Of a DNA stretch of 64,000 nt, positions 10,931-23,100 are shown piece after piece. The notes beneath the pieces were generated by a model. That model was not told the origin of the DNA and searched no databases. It saw nothing but the letters and a program-made list of their open reading frames with translations. This DNA comes from Thamnaconus septentrionalis (Eukaryota > Chordata > Actinopteri > Tetraodontiformes > Monacanthidae): NCBI GenBank assembly GCA_009823395.1, contig CM020510.1, forward strand, positions 19,036,773 through 19,100,772, read 5' to 3'. Positions within the stretch are counted from its first letter, which is position 1. Each line of letters begins with the position of its first letter. The translations under genes and the position numbers were made by a program.

Positions 10931-12096
10931 AATTAGAGACAGGAATTGGATTAGGGACGGATCAGTGGCTGCAGCTAGATAGAAATATCACAGGTGGGGG
11001 ATGGGGGAGGGGTGCACTACCTGCGCCAACCACCCACCCACCTCTCAAGCTGCCGTGACTGCATGTGCGATACACACCTGCTGAATAAACACCTCCCTCC
11101 AGTTGTCATTTTTCAGAGGCAGGAGGCACGGTGGGGAGAGACAAGCTTGCGACATTTCCGACCTGCGTCGCAAATATGCAGGAACTAGATTGCGTCTGCG
11201 TCGCCGTCCAATTTTTTTTTTTTCCTTTTTGTTATGACACCAAACACAATAGAGGAGAAAGCAGTCAGACTGAGCGCGGTGAGATCACAGGCGTTGCGGC
11301 GTGAATGTCTTTTGGCGGTCGCGCCTTTCCTTTCTTCTGCTAAATTTTATTTCAAGCCTCCAGCAGCTTGTACTGATGAGTGACGCTCGTTGAGGAGGGA
11401 CAGGCGGAGAATAGACGTGTTACTGCGAATGGTCAGGGTACCGATGGAAGACACAAGTCTTGGCCCAAATGGCGTGCTTCCAGTGGTGTAGTGGTCCCTG
11501 GAGAAGCGGATATACTCTTACTTCATGTCTTTCAAGCAGTCCATTCAGCAAAGAATAAACACCCTGGTTTATAAACAGGGACGTGTAAGACTGATTCGTT
11601 CAGTTCACCCATAGATGGGCCTGGAGTATTTGCACATTGTCACATGTCTGCTGCTTGACCTCTGGGAATCAGGATTTATGAAATTATGTCATTACTGACC
11701 CAATGCTACCCCACAGACTAGTGAAAGGCAATTCCATAACTATGCATTTTGAGTCAACTATTCCTTATTTTTCAACAAATCCTCACCTGAAAATTGGACA
11801 ACTACTCTATTACTTTGCCAATATTCCACATAGACTAGGAGGTTTTTTAGTAAACTGTCTCTTGGAAGAGTTGATTTGCAACAAGACAGTGTGGGCCAAA
11901 GTTTGCCACTATTATAATTATTTGACTAGGAGTTAGACGAAGACGTTTGCAAATGAGAAATTCAATTTTAGTTTGAATTGCTCGCGTCATCTTACCTATT
12001 TGGTATGTTTTCTAAAGGCAAATCATTTAAAGGAAACTAACAATTTGCCATTTGGCAAGATGTGTTCCTAGGCATCCTCTGCTCTGCCCTACTGTG

Positions 12097-12192
12097 ATTG
12101 GCTCATCAGTTTTCTTCATGCCTAATATTAACCAATCTAACCTTTAACCAATGAAGGTAAGCTCTAGCCAATCAAAGGCAATGTAGGGCGGG
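12097..12192. promoter_or_regulatory. Cluster of four CCAAT/ATTGG boxes plus a GC box
   Basis: ATTGG lies at 12097-12101, and CCAAT at 12132-12136, 12148-12152 and 12168-12172. GGGCGGG follows at 12186-12192. Four CCAAT-type pentamers and an Sp1-type GC box within 96 bp of AT-rich intron look promoter-like. The stretch could also be part of an unrecognised repeat. No transcript start or exon is visible next to it. Confidence 0.35.
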
Positions 12193-12780
12193 TCATGCCC
12201 TCACCATCCTGTGAAAGACCAGTATAATTTGTCACCTCTTGTGGTGAACTGCAAATGAAGACATCTTGGAAAAAAAATGTTGCACTCGCAAACGCAAAAT
12301 AATAAGCTGCTCAGAGTAAGTTGGCGTTGAACTGCGTGCATTAGCTAACACATTAACCTGTATTAGGATCTCTGAACACACTTCTTGAACTCTGGTCAGC
12401 ATGCACATGAATCCCTTTTGCATTTATTTTCCTATTTCTTAGCGTGATGCACTTCTGCGCACACGAAAATATCAACCATCTAGTGCTGAAATAAACATTG
12501 GACCCGAACATTAAAAAAAAGAATCAGGGTTAAACAAATCAACAGCAATGGTATAGAATTTTGACACGGCCTCATCCTGCCCCTCTTACTCTTTGATTTA
12601 CTGTCTCTGCCTCCGTCTCTCTCGCCACACACGGCGTGATAACTGCGCAGTGAGGGGACAAACGAGCAAATCAAAATGTCACTCGGCCAGGCAGCATATT
12701 CGCTCAAATCGCTCAGCTTTGTAATTTAGCGAAGGCATGTGCATGTACGTGTATCATCTGCGAAAGCTTGGCTGACAGCC

Positions 12781-12835
12781 GTGCGCGCGTGTGTCTTGCG
12801 CGCGTGTTTGCGCGCGCGTGGGTGTGTGTGTCAGC
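12781..12835. repeat. Alternating purine-pyrimidine run (CG/TG)
   Basis: GTGCGCGCGTGTGTCTTGCG, then CGCGTGTTTGCGCGCGCGTG, then GGTGTGTGTGT: alternating purine-pyrimidine with CG and TG steps, the composition that can adopt Z-DNA. Confidence 0.7.
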
Positions 12836-13675
12836 GCGTCTTACGCCGCTTCCACGGCTGACTAACGGTTTATTAAGTAATCATTCGATTCATTGCGTCT
12901 GGATTCACCGCACGGGTCAGGGAGCGCTTCTCTATTAGCCTGTTTCACACAAGCAGCCGGTTAACGCCGCGCATTCGCCACGGTGGCTGGCACCAGGTTG
13001 TCACCACAGGCGATTAGGTTGTGTACACACAACCGGAGCAAAGTTCACCACCCCCCATACCTCCCTCTCTCCGCGAGCAGCAGCGCCGGCGGGACGCTTT
13101 AATCGCTCGGCAAGGATTATAAAATTCACAGGGAACGGTTCATAAATGTTTGTGGGTGTAAGAGATTAGAGAGCACGTGCTGTGTTCTGAGTGTGAAGTA
13201 AGAAAAAAAAGACAGTCAGATGATACATTTGAGGGGATACACTAGAGGTAATGCCCAGGAAGTGGTAAGTGGTGTGTGTGTGTGTGTTACATTTGGTATT
13301 ATGTTGCCACTGGTGTGCAAGTATTCCAACCAGATTTAATGTTTTCAGCCTCCAGATCTTTGCCGCCTGCCGTCATTATTTTTGCTGTCTGTCACCCTCT
13401 TTATCTGACTCCACCCATCACTCTATGCCTTCCTTTGACAACTGTGTTATGAATGTAACCCCAACCTCCACCCCCCACCTCCAACCCCAGTCCTAGCAGC
13501 AACTCTGCAGGGCATGTCCTAGGATTTCTGTGAATTAAATTTGATATCGTGCACATTTATATGGAACATAGACCCTCGGCCTCCACAGTTCTTCCCACCA
13601 GTGCTCCTACAAGGTGACTGCGGAAGGTCTTTTATTTGTTTGCAGCATCAGGGACAACCACTTATTATCTGACTG

Positions 13676-13823
13676 TTAAGGTAGAAGGATTAAGTTAGGG
13701 CAACTGGACTTGCTCTTCAGTTCTGTTTTTTCAGGACTGAAGAAGTCTTTCGGCTGAGAGACGAAACATCCTCAAAATCACAAGAACAAGTCCAGTTGCC
13801 CTAACTTAACCCTTCTACCTTAA
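13676..13823. repeat. 148-bp long-hairpin repeat with 37-bp arms
   Basis: The left arm (13676-13712) and right arm (13787-13823) are reverse complements at 36 of 37 positions; both contain GTTAGGGCAACTGGACTTG or its complement. The 74-bp spacer contains CTGAAGAA (13737-13744), a hairpin GTCTTTC-GGCT-GAGAGAC (13745-13762, seven pairs including one G.T) and GAAAC (13763-13767). It is followed by GATGACCTGGATGACTGAGA, which I remember as a dispersed fish repeat tail. It is probably part of a retroelement; the family is not settled. Confidence 0.75.
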
Positions 13824-13865
13824 GATGACCTGGATGACTGAGAACCTTCACAGACCTACCTTCAC

Positions 13866-14072
13866 TAGCTGCGTTTCCATTCCCCCAAGAATTGCACAAA
13901 ACCTAAATATCACAATAAAAAAGTGGCAATGGAAACACCCAAAACTTCGAAAAACCTCTCAAATGCCAATAAAAAGGTTTTTAATGCTCTCATGAGGTGG
14001 TTTTTCAGATGTTTCAATATCGAGGTATATCGCAAAAGTGTAATGGAAACACTTTTTTCCAAAACACAGCTA
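13866..14072. mobile_element. MITE directly upstream of a grik4 exon
   Basis: The left end TAGCTGCGTTTCCATT is complemented on the right by AATGGAAACAC (14042-14052) and, after a short duplication, by AAAACACAGCTA (14061-14072). GTTTCCATT-ended MITEs are frequent in fish. The interior AT-rich sequence is non-coding. The right end lies 42 bp before the exon that begins at 14115. Confidence 0.65.
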
Positions 14073-14114
14073 TTGTAAATATCTCTTCTTCGCCCTTTGT
14101 TTTTTGTCTCGCAG

Positions 14115-14212
14115 TGTGCCAGATTATGTCTAAAGGCGTGGTGGCGGTCCTGGGGCCCTCTGCCAGTCCGGCCTCCAACTCCATCATCAGCAATATCTGC
14201 GGAGAGAAGGAG
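14115..14212 (+). CDS. grik4: grik4 coding exon: second segment of the amino-terminal domain
   Basis: This 98-bp exon lies between the acceptor tgtctcgcag and the donor gtgagt. Its first two bases complete the Met codon begun in the previous exon, and it ends on a whole codon (32 codons after the split one). It reads [20 protein letters not shown], then [12 protein letters not shown]. The [23 protein letters not shown] signature is characteristic of the GluK4/GluK5 branch. By analogy with AMPA and kainate receptor structures, the opening cysteine is expected to be one half of the conserved amino-terminal-domain disulfide, whose partner is encoded beyond the window. A MITE ends 42 bp upstream of the acceptor, so the functional 3' end of the intron is compressed into the short pyrimidine-rich stretch just before the exon. 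Confidence 0.95.
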
Positions 14213-15162
14213 GTGAGTGGATTCGACCGGCGGCCCCTTTGTCTCTAGCACAACTAACAGCTACAGACACTGACTACAAGTGACCCGTGAGTCCTGAACG
14301 AATCGTTCAGTTGTCTGACTGGCTTGTCAATCATCAATTCCTCGTCTCGATTGACTCATTTACTGACTCGCACCGGGCTACCACTTGCTAGCTAGCTCGC
14401 TAGCTTGCTCGGTGCTAAGAAGAGAGCAGACAACGTGCCGTGATTGTTCGACTGCTGTTCTAACTGCATTTGTGTGAGTGTATCAGGTTAATAATCGTAT
14501 CAGCACTGCGTGGGAAGCAACAGCTGCAGCTTCTTGTTTGAACTCACTAGTTTTTGCTATATCATTAAATAGGGATTCGGAGTGGGTGACGCTTGTATGC
14601 CGAGATGGATTTTGGCACACTCAAATACAAACTGTATCTCCCATCCCTATTAATTACTGTGTATTTGTTTCATGTTGTTTTTCCTTGTTTATCTTTGCTT
14701 TTATTTCCTTCTTCACTCATTGCCCCACGTATGAAATCCCCGTCAGGGAAGAAAAGATGAAATGCGAAAGTTGCAACCCAACTCTCCATAGCAGCCCTTC
14801 TCATATCAAAGGCCTGGCTGCCATTTGATTCCCTTCATTCCATTCATTAGTTCGTAGTGGATTTTTCTTTTTTTCTACCCGGACTTGCTGTCAACCGTTT
14901 TGAGGTTCTACAAGTAAACAGAGTGATCGGACGTTAACCCGGCGGCCTTCTTTAATCTGTCAGCTTTATTCACCTAGCAGCCAGCTCACCATCACGACGC
15001 TGTCATCTTCTGCGTCTTAATAGCGCAGAAAATATGTACCTCATCGTCGCCGTGTGAGCATGAAACAGTGGATGTGACTGCATGTAAACAGATCTCCAGC
15101 CGACGCTCAGCTCACCCCATTACCGTGATTTGAGCGTGATGTGTTTTTGTTGCCTGTTTGTC

Positions 15163-15330
15163 GGAGCGCAGAGGGCCAATTATAAGCTACATAAACATCC
15201 GGCAGTCCTAAAAGGATCAAAAGACAAAACACTGTCCCAACCAAGCCTCGCTCTCATGACGGCAGAGCAAGAGGAATATTTAAAACGGAGGGGACTAACA
15301 AACAAATTAACCAATTTAAAGAACAAATAA
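15163..15330 (+). other. Cryptic-exon-like open frame inside the large intron
   Basis: After a possible acceptor (TGTCGGAGCGCAG, with a mostly T/G tract before it), a + frame reads HKHPAVLKGSKDKTLSQPSL, then MTAEQEEYLKRRGLTNK, and stops next to an AATAAA. The composition looks protein-like, with charged and helical stretches, but I do not recognise it and it is not part of known GluK4 isoforms as I recall them. It may be a conserved non-coding element that happens to be open. Confidence 0.2.
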
Positions 15331-15747
15331 AGTCAGAGGAGAGACTCTGCTTCAGGACGCAGTGAGTTGAGTTGTCCAGCAGGGCGTCCAGTGGCACGGC
15401 GTCGTTCAGGGTGCGGACACAGTTATATTCAATTGTTTGTTTCTATTCCATTGTAAAGGTGGATTATTATTATTGGATTATTAAAGCTCCCCGCTGCAAG
15501 CACAATCTTTTTTCCCCACATGTGCACTTTTCACCAAGGCCTTTGAGTTTTTTTTTCTTTTTAGGGAACAGTTTTTTTGTTCGTTTTTTTTTTTTTTTTT
15601 TTTTTGGTGGGATTTAATAAGAATTCCCACCAAAGAAGAAACTCTTACCTGAGATAAGTTCCTCATTCTTAACAAACCTGAGAGAGAACCCACTCCCTCC
15701 ACCCCGGCATGATTTGGTTGATAGCGCACTGCTTAAGGTGCTTAGTA

Positions 15748-16189
15748 CAGGGGTGTCAAACTCATTTTAGTTCACGGGCCAATAGAGGAAAATCTATTAC
15801 TAAGTGGGCCAAACCGGTAAGATCATGGTATAATGATAAATAAAAATACCAACAGCTTGACATTGTTTTCTTTGTTTTACTTTGGTCGTGTTCTTGGAAC
15901 ACTCTGCACTCTGCACGCAATGAGAGTGGCAAATAGGAGACGTAACGGGGAAGGTAGGAAGACAGCGTAGCTTCAGAGTGGCTGTACTTGGTCCCACTTG
16001 CTCAGTCCAGGTATTAACAGTTTGTTTGCAAAGCAAAAAGCGCTATTGCAACATTCATTGGACAGTAGAAGTTTATTTTAGTAAAAAAATTGCAGCTTGT
16101 GTTTAAACTTTGCAAACTCATCTTGCGGGCCGGAAAAAACACGTTCACGGGCCTGATCCGGCCCCCAGGCCGCATGTTTGACACCCCTG
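15748..16189. mobile_element. hAT-like non-autonomous element (442 bp)
   Basis: It begins CAGGGGTGTCAAACTCATTT and ends with AGGCCGCATGTTTGACACCCCTG, whose reverse complement CAGGGGTGTCAAACATGCGG matches the start for 14 bases. GGCC-rich subterminal motifs (ACGGGCC, GGGCCGG, CGGGCC) recur. The flanking octamers gcttagta and tagctcgt are only loosely alike, so the target duplication is decayed. No transposase frame remains. Confidence 0.8.
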
Positions 16190-19166
16190 TAGCTCGTACC
16201 ATACACTGTACTTCTCACAGCAAGGGCATCCAGAGTTTCAGAGAGTCTTTCGTTTGTTTTTCCACTCCACTAAGGAATAAATAATTCTCTGGTTTTGAGC
16301 CCACACAAGTCGAGAATATGTAATCAACAACTCACTCATACTATTATTACGCAGTGAGGGTGCGTGCGGTGTCCCCGGCCCACCACCTCTGCTTTAAATT
16401 GCACATTTTCAACGTATGATTTTTGTCCCTCAGCTGGAGGAGCGGAATCAAGAAGGTGACGCTTGTCCTCATCAGGGACCCTGGCGGTGTTTCCGTGACA
16501 GCTACAAACTTGAAGGCTGCTGAGCTTGTGCCAGCGGTGCCAGCCAGTGTGGTTGGGGTTTGCGAGGATCAGGATTTTCCCTCAGCGGTTCTCATCTCCG
16601 ACGCCAAAGATATCTGAAGTGGGTGCACATATTTATTCCAGCGGAGCTCCACACCAGCTGATTTCACTGATTAGGTCCCCGGTCTCTGACTCGAGCTGTG
16701 CAAATCAAAGTAGGCTGCTCTCAGTGTGTGTGTGTGTGTGTTGGGGAAGAGGGAGGGGTCTTTGTCTGGCAGTGAAGGTCACACCGACTTTGTCACGATC
16801 ATCGCAATGCGATGCTGAGGCAAGGGCCGTCATCAGCGTGGCCTTGTGCCGCACAAGTGGCGAGATATCATATCTAACAATAGGAGGCTCCATCATGGGC
16901 TGCCGCTGATGAGCCCTTTGAGTGGGCTGGATAATAAACAGCATCACGTACATTTCTGTTAGTGAAAGAGGAGGTCTTCAAAAATGTAGCCCCTCAAATT
17001 ATTCTAGTATTGAGTGCTTTTTTGTCACTATAGAAATGTTGTCCTTCGACGAAGTGCGACAGGCAACTTTCTACCCGAGCGGCGGGCCTGAGATGTTATT
17101 CTCAATGATTTTGTTGCTAGGATGGCACTGGAGAGTCCTGCACTACCGTCATTATCCAGCCAACGTGGCTATTGGATTTTTTTTTGCTTCCTTGAGGAAA
17201 ACGTCTGTTGGAAAGTTCTCCACCAACCAAAATTGCGAGAGTCCTTTAGTTCCCCTTTTAGTCCCAAGGAAACAACAAAATACAGCTATTTATCACACAT
17301 GGGCTTTTCAATGAGCACAAACTTCTTAAGATTTTTGACAAGATTGAAATACTGAGTCAAAAAAAAAAAATCTAGTATATAGTATTGGGGGAAAGTTTTG
17401 GACACTTAATGTTTTTTCCATTATTACAGAAGGAGTGGTTGCATTAGACAGAGACAAACAAACACAGTTTGTAACTACAACTTATTGTTTTTATGAACAA
17501 CATGCCAACACACCCATTGAACTTCAACCTTCATGTTGAGTGACTTTTAAAACTAGTCCGTCTATCACTTAATAGATGGAGTCCTTCTGATGCCTGAAAG
17601 GTTTGTCATTTTACAATAAGTATTTCAAACAAAGAACTTCCTTTTACTGCATGTTGGGGTTGTATGTTTTCTGTGCAAAGCGGTCCAGCTTGGTTTTACT
17701 AGAAAATACGCAGCGATGTGAGTCACACCTAACTGCCCGGGACAACTTCCTGGAACATAACTATATAGACCATATGAAACGGACAGTTTTTAAAAGTGAG
17801 TCTAATGTGAAGTTGGAAGTTGATTGGGTGTGTATGGGGCAGCGGGGCACTTTATTTTGAAAAATTGCCAATATCTAAATAATCAGGGAAGCAAATTGAA
17901 AAACATCTGCATATTAGCAAAACTTAGTTTGAAAGTGAAATATCCCTTTAAGAGTGATTCAATAAATCACAAATGCAGGAGGCGTCCCAAAACGCCCACT
18001 GCTCTAATGTGTAATGGCAATAATTTTGCATACAAATCACCTGTTCAGTCGGACCTGTTGTAATATTTATACTGACTTTCACTTGGCTCTCTGCTGCTCT
18101 TGCAAGTTTTTGAGGTCATGACGTCCATCGGCGCGCGACATCGCCGTGGTTTCCGCTGCGTAAACACCGCTGTGACCAGCTCGTCCCTCACCGTGATTTT
18201 CGGGGGTTACGGGGTGTTGGTGTGAGGGAGGCACTCACAGATGCTCTCACTCCACCGGCTGCTTGTCGCAGCAATATTGCGGCTGACAGAGCCCACTAGG
18301 TGATCGGCACGTCAGCCCGAGCCCGGCCCATCAATCTCCGGTGGCCACTTCCCATCCGCCCCGGTGCTGGGTTGTGGGGGGGGGGGTCGAGCCCATCTGG
18401 GCTTCCACGCTAACGGTGACTAATAGCGGGAGAGCCGGGGCGCCGCTCCACTGTGTGCATCATGTTTGCAGTTTGTTCCCATCTCACGAGGTGCAGCCAG
18501 CCAGCCAGCCAGCCGCCGTGTCAAGATTTGGAAGGAGGGCAGATTAATGCGGCCTAATGAGAAACGTTAGACGGGGGGGGAGTCCTGCTGCTTTAACAGG
18601 TGATTATCTCCCTGGCTGGCGGCTGCGAGCGGCGTGCACGTCTGATATCTCGCAGGACCGCCCACCCACCGCACGTTTTTTTTCCCCTTTTAATTTGAAA
18701 AATAAGAATGATTCCATTTCAACACGCGCAGGCTGTTTCCTTGATACCGTGACATCAAGGACTTCCCGTCCCCTCATTTGGCTCGGCGTGCAGCCCTCCC
18801 CCGTCTTGTCTCCTCACAAAGCCTTGAACCGAGGTCGTTTTTCAATGAACCATAGGGAGCTTTCCAACCAAATCGACTTAATGCCAGTTATTAAATGTTC
18901 CCACGACAAAGCATTTAATCTAAATTGGGGTTTTATGCATTGGTTTTCGTTATTTATTTATTTATTTTTTCAGATTTTTTTTTTTTCCTCACGTCCAACC
19001 GGTTCAAAACGCATTTCGCTCCAGGTTTTTTCCCACACTTCCTCGCATCTAATGTAATATATGTAGCGCGCAATGTAAGCCCACTGAATGCATTTTTATG
19101 AAAAGGCGTGATGAATATTTATGTTCTCGAGATTGCTCTGGGCTTGCACGGCCATCTGCGAAAGAG

Positions 19167-19187
19167 GGAGAGAGAGAGAGAGAGAGA
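19167..19187. repeat. (GA)n microsatellite
   Basis: About ten uninterrupted GA units. Confidence 0.9.
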
Positions 19188-19854
19188 ATGCACAGGGCTT
19201 GCACGCTCCTGTTTTTCTGGTTGGGTTTTGCTCAGTTCGTATTTAGGGGCCAAAAGTCCGTTTGGACGGAGGTTTGGCGGTCAGTGATTTATGATTATGC
19301 GCTGGGAAATAGCGGGAATGGAAATATATGTATTCACAGAGACCCAGTGGCGGTGAACCTGCGCAGGGGAAAACAGCGCTGGATTATTTCATTCTCAGTT
19401 TTGCTTCTGTCTGTTTCCTTTCTGCAGGTAGAGGCTCAAAACCTCTCTAGTGAAAAAAAAACCTAAAAGAGACGACTCTCTCCCCAGCCAGCCGAGTGCA
19501 ATCCAAGAAACTTCAAAGTCAGATTTATCCCCCCAAATGACTTTTATTATTAGGCAAATTGGCTTCGTGGAATTTGCTCACATGGCTGGACAGAGGCGAT
19601 TGTGGAGCCAAGGCCATTAGACAAAAGCTGAGGCGCAGTCGATTGCTCGTGAACGGATATTGGAGGAATTTGAAAAGGCTCTCGCTCGTTGCTCTTGAGG
19701 AACTCTGTTTTGCAGCTCCGCTGCTTCATTTGTGTCATTGCTGTGAGCCAGTCCAATAAGTGCAGATTTATACGTGAGTGTGTGTTTGTGTGTAATTGTG
19801 TGGGGTGCTACAAACCGGTTACGTTTTGAGGTTGACGTGCGTGTTTGATGATGT

Positions 19855-20140
19855 CACCAGCCTTCCCTCCTGGAGGGGCCGCAACCAATCATAGATCGCC
19901 ATTCACCTCCAACACCAACGGTCTTCACTGGATCCAGGAATCTCCTCTTCGTGCCTCCTCTGGACCTCCTGCCTGCCAGTTCCAACCTCAGCATCCATCT
20001 ACTGATATCTTCACTGTCTCTCCTCTGGACATCCAAGCTACCTCAGTCCAGCCTCTCTGGCTTTATCTCCAAACATCCAACATGCACTGTCTGCTCCTCT
20101 GATGCTCTCTCTTCCAATCTTGTATATCCTGGTTACTCAC
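19855..20140 (-). mobile_element. LINE-like dispersed repeat fragment
   Basis: The + strand reads AATCTCCTCTTCGTGCCTCC, then TCTGGACCTCCTGCCTGCCA, GTTCCAACCTCAGCATCCAT, CTCTCCTCTGGACATCCAAG and TCTCTGGCTTTATCTCCAAA. This is the antisense of a repeat I remember from many fish genomes as derived from a non-LTR retrotransposon. A second diverged copy lies at 31940-32515 and aligns over most of its length. No open frame survives. Confidence 0.6.
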
Positions 20141-23100
20141 TTACAGAAGCTCAACTTTTCGGAACAATATTGATCCCAAGTATGTTTTCACAAGAAATAT
20201 TAATACTTCTGTGATACCTAATGTGTCTAAAAATTTATCAAGTGAAATATGTAGTCAATATTAATGTAGGATATAGGAACTACAAGTCACAAGCCAGTGC
20301 GAATGAGACAGAGCTCTATGATAGAAGCCCTTCGGAGAGGCAGAGAATGTCCAGGAACATGGTGAAAATACATCACAGTGCACAGTTTCGGGATATTAGC
20401 CTTGGTATTCTTTGGTATCGGATTGAAAGTAAAAATAGTGGTATCGCACATCCCTACTTTAAACCACTTTCAACACTCCTCTTCCAAAAAATAATGAGAA
20501 AAAAGTAAATAACATTTTTTGTGATTGCATGTATTGATTGTTTTGGTGCAGGCGACAGCTGTTTGCTTTGAGAAACATTTCCAAGTCTGGTCTCTATTCC
20601 CATAAGGCCTTTTAGTCAAGTCAATGTAAAGGTGGTTTCCTCCTAATATTCTGATGTGGTAGAGTTAGCATTTGGCTACAATGCCGCTGTCTCACCAGAG
20701 TCCAAAGTTTGATTGGACTTCTGCTAAACTCCTGCAGTTCATCATGTTCTGCTCGACGTTCTGAACAGCGACGCTGTTTTTAATGGCTGTTTGCCCCTTA
20801 ACTTGTCCGTGCACCTCTTCTGGGCTGCTTGTTCGCTGTGTGCAACCAGCACTGATTCAAACAGTGTTGGCCCTGGTGTGGAAATGCCTTTTTTTTTCTC
20901 CCCCAATGTGAAAAGATGACTAGCCAAGCCAGACAAAAAAAACAACAAAAAAAACCCAAACTTTTTGGCTGCAGACCATTTACACAGTAACTGTGTGAAA
21001 TGGCAGCAAAACTGCGAGTGTCTCAGTGCCACTGAGTGAACACCAGCGTGTTCCCAGCGAAGGGAAGCTGAGCCGCTGTTGGCCGCGCACTCTCAGGAGA
21101 GGTTTTCTTTTTGTGCGCCACCCAGCAATATTAGCCAAACCTTGTTCCGGCGCTGTAATGCCAAGTTCGATCACAATACACAAAGGCTGGTCTACTTTAT
21201 TATTATTGTGTATTTATGTGACGATGACGATTCGTTCCCTCCTGGACTGAACTCAATTCTGTAGTATAGACGGAAGAAAACCCACCTTCTTGTTTTGTCA
21301 GCGTGTTGTATGGGACAATTAATTAAACTCCAACAAGATACTGCAGGGCTTTGTACTGGAAATGATTAACTAACAGAGTGGATATAAAGGAAAGAAACAG
21401 GACGTTTCATGCTGTGCATCACTGTTTTCTTACAGCCTTTGATTTGTCACATTATATTTAATCAGCTTTTAAGTTTTAAAGCATTTTTCTTTTTTCTTTT
21501 TTTTACCAGCCACTGGCTGCTCTTTTGCCGTGAACAGCGCACGGAGCAGCAGGTTCATTATCAACCTTTTATTTCCCGGCGCTTTAACTCCTGGAATGTG
21601 GAGCCAGATGTTTCAGCTGCCACCAAAGATGGCTCAGTCACGATCGCCCGACTCAGCAGATGCTCCGGATTCGAAGGCGGTGGCGGCGTGCATGATTTAT
21701 TGTTTTAAGGGACGCCCCCACTCGCCGGCGTGGCGCCTCTGAAGGCGCGAGCGTCTTTGATTTATCCTGCTGAACAAACGCTCGTTTTCATCTCAGGAAG
21801 TGGCTGCGGGCGGGCTGGACGCAGTCAAAGAACGGCCTTCGTTCTCCGGCGGCGGTGATGTGCCGCCGCTGCTTCATTTTGTTCTTCGCTTACCCATTTT
21901 TCCCCATCGATTTTTCTTTTCCTCAGCCCTTTCTGCCTTTGTTTCCTCCGGTATGTGCCATTACTGCCCTTACGTAAGCCGCCTCACTCCTCGCTGATCT
22001 GCCTTTATTCCCGTGCCCCGCCTTGTTTCCCCCCCGCCGCCGTCTCCTCTTGTTCTCTCTCCTTTCATTTTTTTTCCTGCTGTCTTGTTGCTGTCATTTC
22101 ACATCTATTCTTTAAGACAACCGCTCTAGGAAGAATGCCAGGTAAAAAAAAAAAAATGTGACAATTCTCCGTAGCGTCTAATAGAAGAGACGCCGGCCGC
22201 ATGTCAATGAGTCTCAGCGTTCAGTCGCCGTCGTCTTCTCACCAAATCTTTATGGCTAAATGTGGAGCTATAAAAAGTTGCGGCGGCAAGTCCTGGTTGT
22301 GCTCCGCAGAGTTGGCCTCCACTCCACAAAGGTTCATGTTGATTTGACAGGAAGTGATGCACAGACAGTTAAGCGTAGGGTAATAATCAAATCTATGTAC
22401 AGTACAGTGTAGTTATACAGAGCCAGCCAACATAATGTCAGCACACATCAGGAAAAGAGAAACTTGTATGAATAAGTACTTCATACATATAGATACCTCT
22501 TCTGAAGTTTGATCAAATTACCATAACACACTGCTGTACAATGTTTTCCCAACAGGTGGCGTTACCCTAATGAATGTAGCGCCAACAAGTGTTGAGGTTA
22601 CAAACGTCACCCAAGCAGTAGCTGGCTGTACATGTAAATGTGTGGAAGCCAATGGCCAACACTTTGAGCACCTCTTGTAATTGTAGAGACCAACAGTACC
22701 TTGTCTTTTTCTATCTTGTGATTTCTTGTGATATTGACGCAAGTTTTTCTTTTCCTGATGTGTGTGTACATTATTTTGGCTGCATCTATACTTTAAAACC
22801 TGCAGCAGTTTGGCCTGTTCCTCACAACTCTTCAACACATTCCCTCAGGTTTAGACTTAATGGCCAGTTCAATAGAAGAGCACTATACAATGTTACATTT
22901 TCTAAAAACACTTCCAGGTTCTCCACAAAGTGCTTTCTTTGAAATAGTTACGATCCAATAAAAGAAAAAGGCAAATTTCTCTCGTCTTTGGAAAAGTTCG
23001 TTTAAAACTCCAACGGCAAAAAACGGGACGGGTCTCTACATTTTGGGTTGAGTTTCCCCTTTCCCTTTGACATGTTTTGTGTTCGTCTGCGACTTGGAAA

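Larger units (their letters stand above)
9439..14114 (+). other. grik4 intron (4.7 kb)
   Basis: The intron runs from GTAAGT to TCTCGCAG. It contains a 117-bp MITE (9914-10030), a TG-rich microsatellite (10839-10930), a CCAAT-box cluster (12097-12192), an alternating CG/TG run (12781-12835), a long hairpin repeat (13676-13823) and a MITE ending just before the acceptor (13866-14072). The remaining stretches, for example 10031-10830 and 10990-12050, show no gene or repeat that I can name. Confidence 0.85.
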
